A stretch of 64,000 bases of DNA from Rutidosis leptorrhynchoides (lineage: Eukaryota > Streptophyta > Magnoliopsida > Asterales > Asteraceae), in assembly GCF_046630445.1 (NCBI RefSeq), contig NC_092333.1, positions 180,852,501 through 180,916,500 on the forward strand. Reading direction: 5' to 3'. The stretch's first letter is position 1. Each line of letters opens with the position of its first letter. Below, in pieces: positions 33,301-46,076 of this stretch. The notes below the pieces were generated by a model. That model was given only the letters and a program-made list of their open reading frames with translations, was not told where the DNA came from and ran no database searches. The position numbers and the translations under genes are program-made.

Positions 33301-36300
33301 TCATGATAATGTGACTGGCTCCAAGGACAAACCAGTGGATCTCAGTGATGATGATAATGATGATGCTGCAAAGGATACCAGTGGTTCTAAACCTTCAAGT
33401 GAAGGTAAAAATGGTGGTGATCATGGTGATGAGTCAGATTCTGACCTTCCACCTCCACCACCCCACAGAGGTACTCCTGTTGTAGCTGCTAGTGATCGCC
33501 CCTCAGCCAGTAGTTTTGATCCTATTGAGGTGGCTGCTATTTCTACTCTGTCTGTTTATCGCACTGTAGCCAGAATCTCACCAGACGTCCAGAGAACCAT
33601 CCACGATACTCTCACTGATCGAATGACTGAAGCCATTCGCAGAGCTGGGAACGTTACAATGTCCATTATTGAAGCCCAGCTTAAACAAGTATGTGCTTTT
33701 GCAGATCTAGCGATGGATGCCATTGTCCAACACCATGAAGAAGAGGAGGATCTTAAAAAGCGAATCATCTCTCATAATGAATATGCTGATCATATTGCCC
33801 GTATTCAAGCTGAACTTGATGCTGCTAATAGCAGGATTCTTTTTCTTAATGAGGAGAATAGGGTATTAGAAGAGATGTTAGATTCGCAGGAATGGCAAAT
33901 GGCTAAAATGATTCCTGCCTCTACTTATGTTTAAATGGTGGAGGTAATGCAACGCATGGCTGCTCTACAAGCTGATGTAAGAGGCAGCGTAAATCAAATG
34001 GCCATGGGTGTCGCAAGGAATGAAGTTCGTTCTTCAAACCTATGCCTCAGAAAATATGGCGTGGATCCGGGTGCCCATCTATCTCCTGCTGATGCTGACT
34101 GGAACAACTTTGCCTTTTCTGTTCCAGAGTCAGATAGTGACCTTGGTGCACATGTTTCCCCAGACCATCCTTCTACCCCTCCTGATGACAAAAAGTGGGA
34201 GAAGAAATCTAAGAAGCACAAAAAGAGAAAATAAACTGAGAGGGAGTATGAGCATGAAAAAGCTCAAAAACAGCAAAGGAGAGATGGTGGTGATGGTGGT
34301 AATGGTGCTGATCAAGGTACTGGCACTAATCCCAGCAACGCTCATACTGAAGCAGGTGTCAAGACTGCTGGTGAATCTCAACCCAATGTGTCTGCCACAT
34401 CTGTGGATGATATTGGTTCTGGCAGTAAGCTCAGTGATGTTTCTGAACTGGATGTTGCTGAATTTTTTGTTATCTCTCAAACGATTGAAAGAAAAATTAA
34501 AAGGAAAATGGAGAGGCATCAGAAGAGATAGCAGGAACTGAACGATGCCTTTAATGCAAAATGGGAGGCCTATGTTGCTCACAAAAGACACAGAATTGAG
34601 CATAGAAGAAACCTAGTCCCTGAAAAGATGGATATTCATGATGAACTGCTCGGCATAAACAAATACAAAAGAGATGCTCGAAAATGAAATGCTAAGTTCA
34701 TGGTGAAATATGATAAAAAGAAGGCAAACCTGTATGCTGAGCAAGCAGACAAGATTAAAAGAATGACAGCTGAAGAGATGCAAGATTATTTGCAATCTAC
34801 TGAGTCAGGAGGAGTTAGAGCTGATGTATTCATGAAATGGCTGGATGCTATGTTAGAAACCAGCTAATCCTCTCGACCAGCATCTTCTGCTTAGCCAGCT
34901 GTACCACAACAGCAGTCATCAACCTTGATGATGATGTTATTAAGGGGGAGTATCTTGCTATTACTCCCTATCTGCCTCCATAAGAACCAGTATCAACACA
35001 AGAACCACCAGCTGAACCCAAGCCAATTGATAAACAAAGGGTAAAATCTGCCCCTAGGGATAATCAGCCCCTAAGGAAAGAGCCCTTATTTGAGGTAGCT
35101 GGTGAAGATACTGTAGCAGTTGTGCCAACTGATACTAATCAGTCAGCTGGTACTGAAGACACAGCAAGGAGTGCTGTGAATGAAGACCCAGCCAGAAGTG
35201 TGCTGCTAGGTGTAACAAGTGTTGAAGACCCAGCAAAGTTGGATGAGCTGGGTGCTAACCAGGATACTGATTCTGTTGATGCTGCTGATTTCATAGTCTG
35301 GGTCAGGGGGAGTTCAACCTTCATTCAATCACCAATTCCTACCCAGACCCTTGCTTATTTTTATAGGATATGGGATGAACATGATTTTGAACCCGTGGGT
35401 CCTTCTGGCATAGCAGAATCATTCTTCAAATATTCTCCATCTTCCCCAAAATGTCATGATAAACACACTACTTGGGAAGATGATTCAGCTGCACAAGGTG
35501 AGCCAGACTTAAGAAAGATGTATCCAGATGAAAGAGAGGCTTACAGGTTGGAGATCACTGTTCCTGAACTGCTTGAACAAAGAGCAGCAGCTATACCTGA
35601 GAGGATACGCCAAATCAGATTGCTGTACCATCCACTTGATCAACAATTCTACATCAATGCCTTGGAATTCAGCATTGAAGTTGGTGTGTATCTATACAAC
35701 AGTGGTCAAAGGCTACATAATGATGAAGAGAAAGCTCTCTCTTATAAGGCTCTGCAGCTGGATATGGACTTAAAGCAATAGTGTGATGCCATGACTACTG
35801 ATGAAGGCAGACAGTTGATTGCTACAGCAAAATCCCTGAACATGATGATTAATGAGTATATTACAAGGGTTCAGCTTAAACAAAAAATAAGGGATGATGC
35901 TGAATATGCTGAGAGGCTGAGGCTTAAGGAAGAAGAAGACAAATTGGCTGCTGACAGACAACAAGAAGCTGAATCTTTAAAGTTAGCAAAAGCCATTGTC
36001 AAAGCTCAGGATAAGGCACTTGATGAACAGGAATCAGCTAAGAAAGCACATACTGTAGCTCCTATAGAAACTAAACGAACAATAGAGCTATCTGATCATT
36101 ACTATATGAGCAAGTATGGTGATGTGATGACCAGAAGATCCAATCCTAGCAAGATCATCAAGGTGCACAAAGGCATGAAAAGGGCCTTCAGTGTTAGCAG
36201 GGAAAATAATGTTCAGGAGAGGGTAGATTACACTGATATAATATCCTTAGGATTCAGTGAATGGATGGAGATACTGCAGTACTTTATTGGTAAAGGTAAA

Positions 36301-36594
36301 AGTGGTATTAAAGGTACACTGAAACCTGAACTTCAAGAGCTCTTCAACAAAGCAGTAAAGTATGGGAATGCACCAGTAGTAAATGTAGAAGAATTTCTCT
36401 CTCAAAAGCCTAAAAGGAAGAAGTCTATTGGTGCAGGTCCACAAAGGAGAGATCCCATCATTCTACCCCCTCAAATTATAGTGTATGACCCTGATGAGCT
36501 ACCTTACCTATTCCCTGAAGCCTGTGCAGTCCTCAAAGTAAAGGAAGAAGAGCTATCTGGTGATGAACAAGAGAAAGATAAAGAAAAAAAATAA
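30380..36594 (+). CDS. Long extra coding region after pol (env-like position) of the Sirevirus element
   Basis: About 6.2 kb of coding-like sequence after RNase H, starting MADQQQSPTVE. Sections: a Gln-rich start; a globular section (about 30490-30990); a Ser/Thr/Val-rich section (about 31950-33300); an acidic Ser/Asp section including PVDLSDDDNDD (about 33330); a section rich in Glu/Lys likely to form coiled coils (about 33560-34870); and a last part (about 35120-36594) with more helical, charged sequence ending KEKK. Some Sireviruses carry an env-like ORF here, but no signal peptide or clear membrane segment was recognised. It is much degraded, and its function is unknown. Confidence 0.5.
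31321..31400. repeat. 80-bp block shared with the Athila-like element (copy 2)
   Basis: Matches 22976-23055 at 77 of 80 bases without gaps. Here it lies inside the extra region, flanked by GGTAAA on the left and GTTGGAATTC on the right. The left GGTAAAG and a TAATAG about 110 bp downstream are intron-like borders. Confidence 0.9.
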
Positions 36595-36872
36595 AGATAG
36601 ATAGCCTTCTTGTAATTAATTGTATCTTTTGTTATTTCATCTTTCATTATACTGTTTTGTAAATGTTTGTATATACTCTGTTGTAATGAAAATGAAATGA
36701 GTCTATCTTCAAAATCATGTCAATTTATAAGATATAGATAACTCATCAAAAGATCCCAAAACAAAACAAAAAGGGACAAATTTACTGCCTACTTTTCATT
36801 AGGTCCCTTAGTGCTGGCTTTAGTGTTTTCTATTTATGTCATAGGTTTTGTCATCATCAAATAGGGGTAGAT
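36595..36872 (+). other. 3' UTR and polypurine tract of the Sirevirus element
   Basis: AT-rich 3' UTR without a gene. It ends with GTTTTGTCATCATCAAATAGGGGTAGAT just before the 3' LTR, read as two parts: a TCATCATCAAA phrase common before copia 3' LTRs, and the purine tract AATAGGGGTAGA that primes plus-strand synthesis. Confidence 0.75.
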
Positions 36873-37817
36873 TGTTGAGTCCCCAAAATAATTAAGGATT
36901 TAATTATGACAAAACGGAATTTATTTGCACTAAAATGTTATGTGCAGCCAGCACAAGTTTGTTTATGTATAGACAACAGATTTCGTTGTGTCAAGTGTTT
37001 AGTATGCTGCCTAGTCTACCAGCATAAGGTAGACAGTATTCTTCAATTAGCATAGGATGTGTACCCAGCAATTCAAGAATATCAAGTGACTCAGCAATGA
37101 AGAACCAGCATAGCTAGAATGCAGCTTACTACACAAGACAGCTATGCTCCATTATAAGCATAGTAGTTTCCTGAGTGATCTACATCAATTGTATTATTCA
37201 ACAGAAGTCAAAGACAAAGTTGAACAGAAAAGGACACGTGTCGACGGCTGACAAGTGACCTTACAAGACCACGTGGGAATGCAAAAGTTTAACGCATGTG
37301 CAGACAAGTGTTATCCTTTGTCAATGCCTAGGAAACACAACATTTATTTGTTTAATGAAATAGTGGTGCCAAACCGAATTGTGGTGTTCCTGTATATACC
37401 TACTAAAGAGGAAAGAGGAGAGCACGCTCTCTGATGCAGTTGTCTCCACAAGTACAGACATCCTATGTACCAGTGGACAATAGAACAATTACACGGTCAA
37501 TAGGACTACTATAAATTGATGTATCTACTATTGTAACAACTAATGGTATGAGTTTTATTATTTAGAGTCTAAAACGTGTAATAGCTTTAAGTTTATCCTC
37601 ATAGCTATAAACTAGTTAAAAATCTGTATCAACCAACTATCATTCCACCAAGGATAGTTGTAATTCAATCAATAAAGAATAAACCGTTGAAAATTACACG
37701 TGACTCTATTTAATTTACTTTCTTGAATACTAAACTGTGTCTTAACTGTTAAGTTAATTAAAAGAATTGTATTCACCCCCCTCTACAATACTCATGTTGT
37801 TTATTAAGGGACCAACA
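36873..37817 (+). repeat. 3' LTR of the Sirevirus element (945 bp)
   Basis: Starts TGTTGAGTCC and ends ACCAACA, directly followed by the GCTTT duplication (37818-37822). It differs from the 5' LTR at about 41 substitutions plus a few short indels by eye. Confidence 0.95.
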
Positions 37818-37822
37818 GCTTT

Positions 37823-40100
37823 AATCTGAGAATAGCTATTGCGCTACATGACTTCCTTTACCCTATATAGCATACGCTGATCAAGCATACGGTTACAAAT
37901 TTATAAGCACCCATTTCATTGAGTGAGGTTTGTCAAACCTACGGATCCGTTCTTATAGTTCGAGCCTTACGTAAGTAATAAATATATTCAAAGCTAAGGG
38001 CTTTTTGATCCAACTCATTGTGTATATTTAGTTTTGCACTCGTGCCTAATGCATAAAATAATTTAAAATAGTTTAAGAAATAGTTTCAAAAGCAGCATGT
38101 ATCTCATCCCAAAAATGTTAATGAAAATGGAACTGTAGACTCACCTTGAGTGCACTTGACAATTCACAAGCAAAGAGTAGTCAAACACTATGACCGAGTA
38201 ATGTAACCTAATTGTACCAATACGCAGTTACATAATTTTGTTTCAAAAGACTGACTCACAGTACAGTTTTCCTATTGCTCAGACCGACGCAATCGTATAG
38301 TAAAAGTCAACACAGAAGTCAACTAGTCAAGCAAGTCATCAAAAGTCAAAATTGGTCAAGTTGGTTAACCTATGTCAACTATATAATTAGGTCATGTAAA
38401 TGATGTCACAAAGTCAAACCAAGGTCAACTCATAAGTTTCACACATTCGTTTAGCAATTAACGTTTACTAGTTTAGCTATCGTACGTTTTCACAACGGTC
38501 ATGCAATCGAACAACCATAGTTCACAAATGACACATCAAACAATTATGAGAAACTCCAGATCATAATTACATGTCATAAGCTTTCTAAAAAGGCCAAGAA
38601 CTCTATCATACGATTCCTAGAACACACGTAGCATGCAAAACATTCAAGTACAGTTTCTATTTGCGCATCAGTTTCATATTAATTCTCATTTAATCTAGGA
38701 AATAGTAAATCACAAACGGACAATTGGAGATGGTTCCTAACACCTCAAATTATCAGTGGTAAAAAAATCTAAGAAAACTATGTAGCCAATTTGTACAGTT
38801 TTGACCAGCATGTCGGACTTTCTGATTTAGACATAATCCAAACCTTCGATTTCAGCACACATACAACACATAGCAAACAAAGCTTTTCAGAGCTAGACAT
38901 ATAAATGAGATATTCTAAGGAACATACATTTAACAATATATTAGAAGCAATAGGTCTAAAACAACTTCTAATTCAAGTTAGACAATTAAATGTACAACTA
39001 GACAGATTCGATCCCATTCAGGTAGTCATTTTCGGGGTCGATTATACGAGCATCTAGAAACAATTAGCATATGAGGTCTACATGAAAATCAAGTACTAAT
39101 ATTGTATTTTATATAATACAAAGCTTGGTTAACAAAATCATGTTAAATGGTCGTTTGATTCATGAACATATCACTAGTTAACACGTTTTACCGTAAACAT
39201 TCAAGTAGGCATAAAACGACTTTCAAAAATCCAATTACTATGATATCCTAGACCATTTTATGTGTTTTTAAATTATATATCCATCTAACATCAGTTCATG
39301 AGCCAATTCTAATCACACAAATTGCAGTTTTCGAAATATAGCATAAATACACACCGAGACTTCAAATGAGCATAACTTAAGCTATACAAAACGATATCAT
39401 GCCATTTAAGCTAGCAAAATCAATAGTTTTTTGATAGATATCCATCTAAACATTTTTCATTTACAGAAAACAAAGTCACAAAACTAGTAGCATAGCAATA
39501 CAATTCATGATTAAACCCTAACTCGCAAATCGGACAATATAACGACTAAATACATGTACAAACGCGACCAATTAAGAAATAGAACATCTTGTTTAAGGTT
39601 TGATCTAATTTTAAGTTTTTATGGTGTATGTGTGTGTGTATAGTCGACGGTCAAAGAGAGGGAGGAGGTAGATGAATATCTACTGAAATAGGTTTTAGGA
39701 GATAAATGACAGTGTTTTGTTTTAGCATGTATTTAGTTAAGGCTTTAAAACACTAGTAAATCAAACACGGGCCAAATTAATACACCTAAATGGATATGGG
39801 AGGTGGATTTTTGGACCTTAGAGCCTTGAGGAAGGTATATGGGCTGAATTTAATAAGTTGGTACATTTATAGTGTAGCCCGTTAGGTGTCGATAGGTTCT
39901 GTGGCCCGAAAACGTGAACAGAGTCGCTAAACGTTAATTTTTTGCGTCTTTAATCTATAAAAATTCCAATAAATTTTAAGTGTCTTAAAAACATAATAAT
40001 TATATAATATAATTATTAAAATTGATTTGCATTATGTTTTGGCTTGCTAGTCCACTAAATGTGGTTCGTTTCTAGTTTCCGTTAACCGTACCGAGTTCCC
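37823..40100 (-). other. Decayed Tekay/Del-like gypsy LTR (right part), no gene
   Basis: No coding sequence is seen. Two stretches match the Tekay LTRs of this window: GAGGTTTGTCAAACCTACGG (about 37922-37941), and the region at about 38095-38150 whose minus strand carries GGTGAGTCTACAGTTCC and a GGGATGAGATACATGC phrase. Many TTGAC/GTCAA words crowd 38300-38430. It seems to be the continuation of the old minus-strand LTR cut by the Sirevirus insertion. The right limit is uncertain. Confidence 0.45.
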
Positions 40101-40429
40101 GGAACGTTAACCGATCGGTAAAACGCATCCCACCTAGTTTAATTCATTAAATATATAATAAATTAAATATGTTTTTCTTAAAGTTAATAATTATTAAACA
40201 TAATTATTTTATTAAAAATCGAGCGTTTCGTAGTCCCGAAAGACATCTGTTGCAGTTCTTAAAACCTTACCGTTTTCTCAGTATTTCAATACATGAAATA
40301 AGTTTTCTGATTAATATATTCTTATATTAATTATAGTATTCCTCAAAGAACCAAGTATGCATTTAATTAAATTAAATACACAAAATCAAGTAAGTTCCGC
40401 TAAATAACTTAACGGGCAGTTAAAGAAGC
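40101..40429. other. AT-rich spacer
   Basis: About 330 bp with no gene and no recognised repeat, between the old LTR region and a copia scrap. Confidence 0.4.
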
Positions 40430-40790
40430 TTAACGAGAATAGCAGCATTGTTACACATGTACACTTTAAAAGAAAGATTGATATGTCTAAAGATGGTTTA
40501 ATAGCAGTCTTTGATATAAACAATGAAAAGTTTAAAACTTGTATGTTGACAAAAATCACTAAGAAACCATTTCAAAAAGTACATCGTGATACTGAAATTT
40601 TTGAATTAATACATAGTGATTTATGTGATTTGCATGCTACTCCTACTTTAAGGAACAAGAAATATATTATGACATTTATTGATGATGCTTCTAGATTTTG
40701 CTATGTTTATTTATTACATACTAAGGATGAGGCATTAGATAAATTCAAAATGAGCTCACAAAGCGATCAAGGTCAAGTATATAGAGGATT
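40430..40790 (+). pseudogene. Copia integrase fragment (Ty1/copia relic)
   Basis: A short piece of the pre-integrase and first part of the integrase core of a copia element, different from the Sirevirus one: MLTKITKKPF, LIHSDLCDLHATPT and MTFIDDASRFCYVYLL. No LTRs of this element were found. It is a broken remnant only. The Tekay element later inserted about 40 bp to its right. Confidence 0.8.
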
Positions 40791-40827
40791 TGGGTGTTCT
40801 AGCCAAAACGACCGTTAGGGCTGATGC

Positions 40828-40832
40828 TGTGA
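40828..40832. repeat. Target-site duplication TGTGA of the Tekay element (left)
   Basis: TGTGA is repeated at 53095-53099, just outside the other LTR. Placing the LTR start at TGAAACGACTCG makes both duplications exact. Confidence 0.85.
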
Positions 40833-41918
40833 TGAAACGACTCGTTCATATTACTATAAAATCGGTACGTTATTCATTGGTCCCATAGCGAGGTATTTGA
40901 CCTCTATATGATACAATTTATAAAATATTGCATTCGTTTCATAAAAAGACACACCCTTATTATACATAATGCATGTTTTAAACAAGTGGGCGATTATTTA
41001 AGAAATAATCCCCATAATACATAGGTTTCCAAATACTACACACGTGACATAACAGTTGAATATAATACATGACAAAGGTTTTATTGAATGCAACACTTCA
41101 TTTAAACAAATGCATGAGACTCCATGCACAGCTTGCTCAGATAATGCAACAGCGGAAGAATTTCTTAGGGACCTGAGAATAAACATGCTTAAACAGTCAA
41201 CACAAAGGTTGGTGAGATATATAGGTTTAAAGCTAGCATTGATATAAATATAGACCACAAGATTTCATAGTTATAAATATTTCAATAAAGATATTCTATA
41301 AGTTGTTGAGTGCTTCGGTAACCATACTTAACCATAAATGTAGCATATTTCCTTTATTATGAAATCTCCTTACACTGTACCAAGTGTAGTAAAAACGAAG
41401 TACTATGCAACCGTTTACGATACTAGAGCGACTATCCCGGTTGGGGTTGTCAAACCCGATAGATCTATCAATAGGATTCGCGCTTACATGTTCTTACAAC
41501 ATGTAAATATTAGTTACCAAGCTATTAGGGAAGATATGCAATGTGGTACAACTCAACGTAGAATATATTTTAAGTACTTGCGTCCATGGCGTAAAACATA
41601 AAATGCATGTATTCTTATCTCAAAATATTTTTAGAGTTTAAAAATGGGACTATATACTCACAGTAGTAAAAGTATATTAATAATAAGTTTTCAGCTTATT
41701 AAAAATATGGCCGTCGTCCTTGGATTCACTAACCTATAACAATAATAATGATTCAGATAATAAAACGACATGTGAATAAAATAAAACAAGTTCATAGAAT
41801 ACTTATATATTAATTTTTAACATTTTTATGTTAGTAGTCCTTTGTTAGTAGTCCAAAATAGTCCGAAATGTCCAACAGTCCAATAATCGGTATATATATA
41901 ATCTTAGAATTACCCCAC

Positions 41919-42102
41919 GACGTATTGTATATGTATTGTCTTTGCATCAACCCAGAGACGTATTGTATACGTATTGTCTTAGAATTTATCAAAACATATT
42001 GTATACTTATTGTCTTAGGATTTATCAAAACGTATTGTATACTTATTGTCTTAGGATTTATCAAAACGTATTGTATACTTATTGTCATGGAATGTACCAA
42101 GA
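41919..42102. repeat. 36-bp minisatellite in the 3' LTR, about five units
   Basis: Units built on ACGTATTGTATACTTATTGT and a TTAGGATTTATCAAA tail, with the inner units almost identical. The 5' LTR has only about three units (50819-50927), so copies were gained or lost after insertion. Confidence 0.85.
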
Positions 42103-43595
42103 TTATTATATATATATAGAATCTCAGAATTAACTAAGATTATAATATTTTGTTATACTAATGATAACATGTCCAAATATATATAGGAAAAGTTAGCAAG
42201 GATATGGTTATTATAGTTTTTACAATATAAATTTCGTCCATACAACGTTAATTTTAGCAGATTTTGTTTTGCTCGCCAAATATTCATTATAACTCCGTTT
42301 AAAGTGAATGAAATTGATATGGTTTCATAATGAACTGTAGTATTTAGAACTAAACTTAAAAAGTAGTGGTTTATAGTCAGAGTTACAGGTTACAAGTCAT
42401 ATTTGAAAGAGGTAGTCATTTCCGTCGAAAAACGACATCTTGATGACCATTTTGAAAAACATACTTCTACTTTGAGTTTAACCATGATTTTTGGATATAG
42501 TTTCATGTTCATAATAAATATCATTTTCTAAAAATAAAAACTTTTAAATCAAAGTTTATCATAGTTTTTAATTATCCAACCCAAAACAGCCCCCGGTTTT
42601 ACTACGACGGCGTATGTCTAGTTTTACGGTGTTCTTCGTGTTTACAGGTTTTAAATCATTAAGTTAGAATATTATATAGATATAGAACATGTTTTTAATG
42701 GATTTTAAAAGTTATTTTAGAAGAATTAACTTTGTTTGCGAACAAGTTTAGAATTAACTAAACTATGTTCTAGCGATTACAAGTTTAAATCTTCTAATAA
42801 GATAGTTATATATATATGAATTGAATGATGTTATGAACATCATTAATACCTCAAGTATAGTAGGTAAACCTACTGGAAATGATGAGAAAATAACTTGAGC
42901 TTCAAAGGATCTTTGATGGCTTGGAAGTTCTTGAAGTAGAATCATGACACGAAAACAAGTTCAAGTAAGATTACTACTTGATTTAAGGTAGTTATGTTTA
43001 TAGGAATTAAACCAAAGCTTGATTAAGAATGAAAAGTTACTGAGATTAGATGAAAGTTCTTGATCTTTGATGAGTTGTTGGATTGGATTAAAAAGATTGG
43101 AAGTAATCTTGCAACTTCTTGATTCTAGGTCGTTTTTATGATGATTAAAGCTTGTAATTGAAGCTAAATGATGGGGAAAATACTTGGAGATGATCAAGTA
43201 TGAAGTTAGGAGTATTTTGAGAGAGAATTGGGAGTGTAAGTATGAGAAAATGGAATGAAGAAATGGTGTGTATGCATAAAAATGTTTTTAGTTTATAAAG
43301 AAAGAAAAGATTCCTAATTTTGTTTTCTTGCTAAATAATTCATGCTACTTGACAAATGGTTGGTTCCACATGTTCCTTAATCATTTAAGGCTGCTAAGGA
43401 GCAGATTTTTATTGGTATATACCAATAGTAAATACATCTAGAAGCTGGGTATAATACGTGTGCAAATACCGAGCGAATACGAGTAGAATTCTTGATGAAA
43501 ACAAATGGGAATACAATTGTGATTATTTTTGTTAAGTAAGAGTGTTTTGATATATGTATTGAAGTCCTTCAAATGTGTATTAATACATCTTAATA

Positions 43596-43598
<3 letters not shown>

Positions 43599-43682
<84 letters not shown>
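43599..43682. repeat. (TA)n microsatellite in the Tekay 3' LTR
   Basis: About 84 bases of TA repeats. The matching site of the 5' LTR (about 52541-52560) has only a short, interrupted TA stretch. Confidence 0.95.
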
Positions 43683-43685
<3 letters not shown>

Positions 43686-44214
43686 TTTAACTGAGTCGTT
43701 AAATCATCGTTAGTCGTTACATGTAAGTGTTGTTTCGAAACCTTTAAGTTAACTACCTTGTTAAATGTAATTAATCCCATTGTTATTATATCTAATGGGA
43801 TGTTAAATTGTTATATTATCATGATAACATAGTGTGTTAATATATCTTAATACGATATATAAATATTAAGACGTTATTACAAAGATAATCGTTACGTATA
43901 TATATCGTTTCGAAATCCTTAAGTTAGTAGTCTCATTTTATGTATATAGTTCATTGGTAATATACTTAATGAGATACTTAATTATCATTTCATCATGTTA
44001 AATATATATAAGTTCATATATATATTATCATGTTATTTACAAGTTATAACGTTCGTGAATCATCGGACAAGTTGGGTGGTCACACGTTTACATAAAATTC
44101 GTTTCAATTAATCAAGTCTTAAAAAGTTTGATTGCTTAATATGTTGGAAACATTTAATCATGTAAATATTAATATTGTTCAATATATAATCATGGAAAAA
44201 TCCTGGTCATGACA

Positions 44215-44309
44215 GTACCTACCCGTTAAAGAAATTTCGTCCCGAAATTTGAAGTAATACTTATTCAATGGGCGGTGTTTGTAAACAGCTGTAGATATTT
44301 CTGTTTCAT
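44215..44309 (-). other. 3' UTR and polypurine tract of the Tekay element
   Basis: On the minus strand a purine-rich AACGGGTAGGTAC phrase lies directly before the 3' LTR start (TGTCATGACC). It is the likely plus-strand primer. Confidence 0.65.
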
Positions 44310-44687
44310 CTAGTCCTCTCTTTCCCAAGTGAACTCAGGACCTCTTTGAGCATTCCAACGAACCCTAACTATAGGTATGTTGCTTTGCTTGAGCCGTTTG
44401 ACTTCACGATCCATGATTTCGACAGGCTCTTCTATAAAATATAGTTTCTCGTCGATTTGGATTACTTTAAGAGGAACAGTGAGGTCTTCTTTTGCAAGGC
44501 ATTTCCTTAAGTTCGAGACGTGAAAGGTAGTGTGTACTCTAGCAAGTTGTTGTGGTAGTTTAAGTCGATAAGCCACCGGTCCAATACGTTCGATGATCTT
44601 GAATGGTCCTACGTATCTTGGGTTTAATTTACCCCTCTTACCAAAGTGTATCACACCTTTCCAAGGTGACACCTTTAACATAACCAT
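44310..44687 (-). CDS. Tekay integrase C-terminus and chromodomain
   Basis: The open stretch holds the integrase tail (the [20 protein letters not shown] region) followed by a chromodomain: [37 protein letters not shown]. In chromoviruses this domain binds modified histones and steers insertion to heterochromatin. The order and wording match the Tekay branch closely. Confidence 0.9.
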   Translation of the reverse strand: MVMLKVSPWKGVIHFGKRGKLNPRYVGPFKIIERIGPVAYRLKLPQQLARVHTTFHVSNLRKCLAKEDLTVPLKVIQIDEKLYFIEEPVEIMDREVKRLKQSNIPIVRVRWNAQRGPEFTWERED

Positions 44688-44696
44688 GTCATCAAC

Positions 44697-46055
44697 CTAA
44701 AATTCTAACGGCTTCCTTCGAACATCAGCATAGCTCTTTTGACGACTTTGGGCGGTCTTCAATCTCTCCTTGATTTGCACAATCTTTTCAGTAGTCTCCT
44801 GTATGATCTCGGGACCAGTCAGTTGCCTGTCACCTACTTCATTCCAACAGATAGGGGATCTACACTTTCTTTCATAAAGTGCTTCGAATGGTGCAGCATT
44901 AATACTCGTATGATAACTGTTGTTATACGAGAATTCTGCCAATGGTAAATATTTATCCCATCCGTTTCCGAAATCGATCACACATGCTCTAAGCATGTTT
45001 TCAAGAGTCTGAATGGTCCTTTCACTTTGCCCATCGGTCTGAGGATGATATGGAGTGCTCATATCCAGATGAGTCCCTAGAGCTTCATGTAGTGATTGCC
45101 AAAACGTTGACGTAAACCTACCGTCGTGATCAGATATAATGGAAATAGGTACTCCATGTCTTGAAACAACTTCCTTCATGTATAATCGTACCAATTTCTC
45201 CATCTTATCCATTTCCTTCATAGGTAGGAAATGTGCAGATTTGGTGAGACGATCGACAATTACCCAAATGGTGTCATAACCCCATGCAGTCTTTGGTAGC
45301 TTTGTGATGAAATCTATAGTAATACATTCCCATTTCCATTCAGGGATTTCAGGTTGTTGAAGAAAAACTGATGGTTTCTGATGTTTCGCCTTGACTTTGG
45401 AGCAAGTCAAACATTCTCCAATGTATGTTGCAATATCAGCTTTCAAATTCGGCCACCAAAAGTATGCCTTAAGATCTTGATACATCTTTCCAGCTCCGGG
45501 ATGTATCGAGTATCTCGTCTTATGTGCCTCATCCAAAACCAATTTTCTTAACCCTTTAAACTTCGGTAGCCAAATACGTCCATTAAAATACCGGGTTCCG
45601 TCTTCTCGTATCTCAAGTTGCTTGACTAAACCCTTGAGCATCTCATTTCCAAAGTTTTCTTCAGTAAGAGCTCCTCGTTGAGCCTCATTTATTTGTGTAG
45701 TCAGGTTTGTATGAATCTTCATATTCATTGCCCGTACTCGAATCGGCTCTCTTTCCTTCCTGCTTAAAGCATCTGCTACTACATTTGCTTTCCCGGGATG
45801 ATAGCGAATTTCACAATCATGGTCGTTTATCAGCTCGACCCACCTACGTTGCCTCATGTTCAGTTGTTTTTGGTTGAAGATATGTTGAAGGCTTTTATGG
45901 TCGGTATACACAGTACATTTAACCCCATACAAGTAGTGTCTCCAAATCTTTAATGCAAACACCACTGCTCCCAATTCTAGATCATGAGTCGTATAATTTT
46001 GTTCATGAATCTTCAGTTGTCGGGATGCATATGCAATAACCTTCTTTCGTTGCAT
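44697..46055 (-). CDS. Tekay RNase H and integrase
   Basis: RNase H comes first, with [26 protein letters not shown] and VADALSRKE. Then the integrase: zinc-binding [11 protein letters not shown] and CLTCSKVKA, core [11 protein letters not shown] (first Asp), [10 protein letters not shown] (second Asp; many relatives have SDRD) and [13 protein letters not shown] (Glu). It removes RNA from the hybrid and inserts the DNA copy. Confidence 0.92.
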   Translation of the reverse strand: MQRKKVIAYASRQLKIHEQNYTTHDLELGAVVFALKIWRHYLYGVKCTVYTDHKSLQHIFNQKQLNMRQRRWVELINDHDCEIRYHPGKANVVADALSRKEREPIRVRAMNMKIHTNLTTQINEAQRGALTEENFGNEMLKGLVKQLEIREDGTRYFNGRIWLPKFKGLRKLVLDEAHKTRYSIHPGAGKMYQDLKAYFWWPNLKADIATYIGECLTCSKVKAKHQKPSVFLQQPEIPEWKWECITIDFITKLPKTAWGYDTIWVIVDRLTKSAHFLPMKEMDKMEKLVRLYMKEVVSRHGVPISIISDHDGRFTSTFWQSLHEALGTHLDMSTPYHPQTDGQSERTIQTLENMLRACVIDFGNGWDKYLPLAEFSYNNSYHTSINAAPFEALYERKCRSPICWNEVGDRQLTGPEIIQETTEKIVQIKERLKTAQSRQKSYADVRRKPLEF

Positions 46056-46076
46056 GAGGACACAACCAAAACCTTG

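Larger units (their letters stand above)
5981..37817 (+). mobile_element. Ty1/copia LTR retrotransposon, Sirevirus (SIRE/Maximus) type, split by a nested Athila-like element
   Basis: The element is bounded by LTRs that start TGTTGAGTCC and end GGACCAACA, with an exact 5-bp duplication outside. A TGGTATCAGAGC primer-binding site, a CCHC gag, the copia order protease-integrase-RT-RNase H, and a very long extra region after RNase H fit the Sirevirus lineage. Without the nested gypsy element it is about 15 kb, which is long for copia. The two LTRs differ at roughly 41 of about 930 sites by eye (4-5%), suggesting an age of the order of 1-2 million years under usual plant rates. It is a fossil: the coding parts are badly broken, with well over ten breaks apart from the 16.8-kb insertion. 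Confidence 0.92.
40833..44214 (-). repeat. 3' LTR of the Tekay element (3,382 bp)
   Basis: On the plus strand it runs from TGAAACGACTCG to GGTCATGACA. It carries a 36-bp minisatellite (41919-42102, about five units) and a (TA)n run at 43599-43682 that is nearly absent from the other LTR. Confidence 0.93.

Noticed and set aside
41919-42102. A CRISPR-like array of 36-bp repeats
   Set aside because: The units are head-to-tail with no unique spacers, lie inside an LTR of a plant retrotransposon, and vary in number between the two LTRs. It is a minisatellite.
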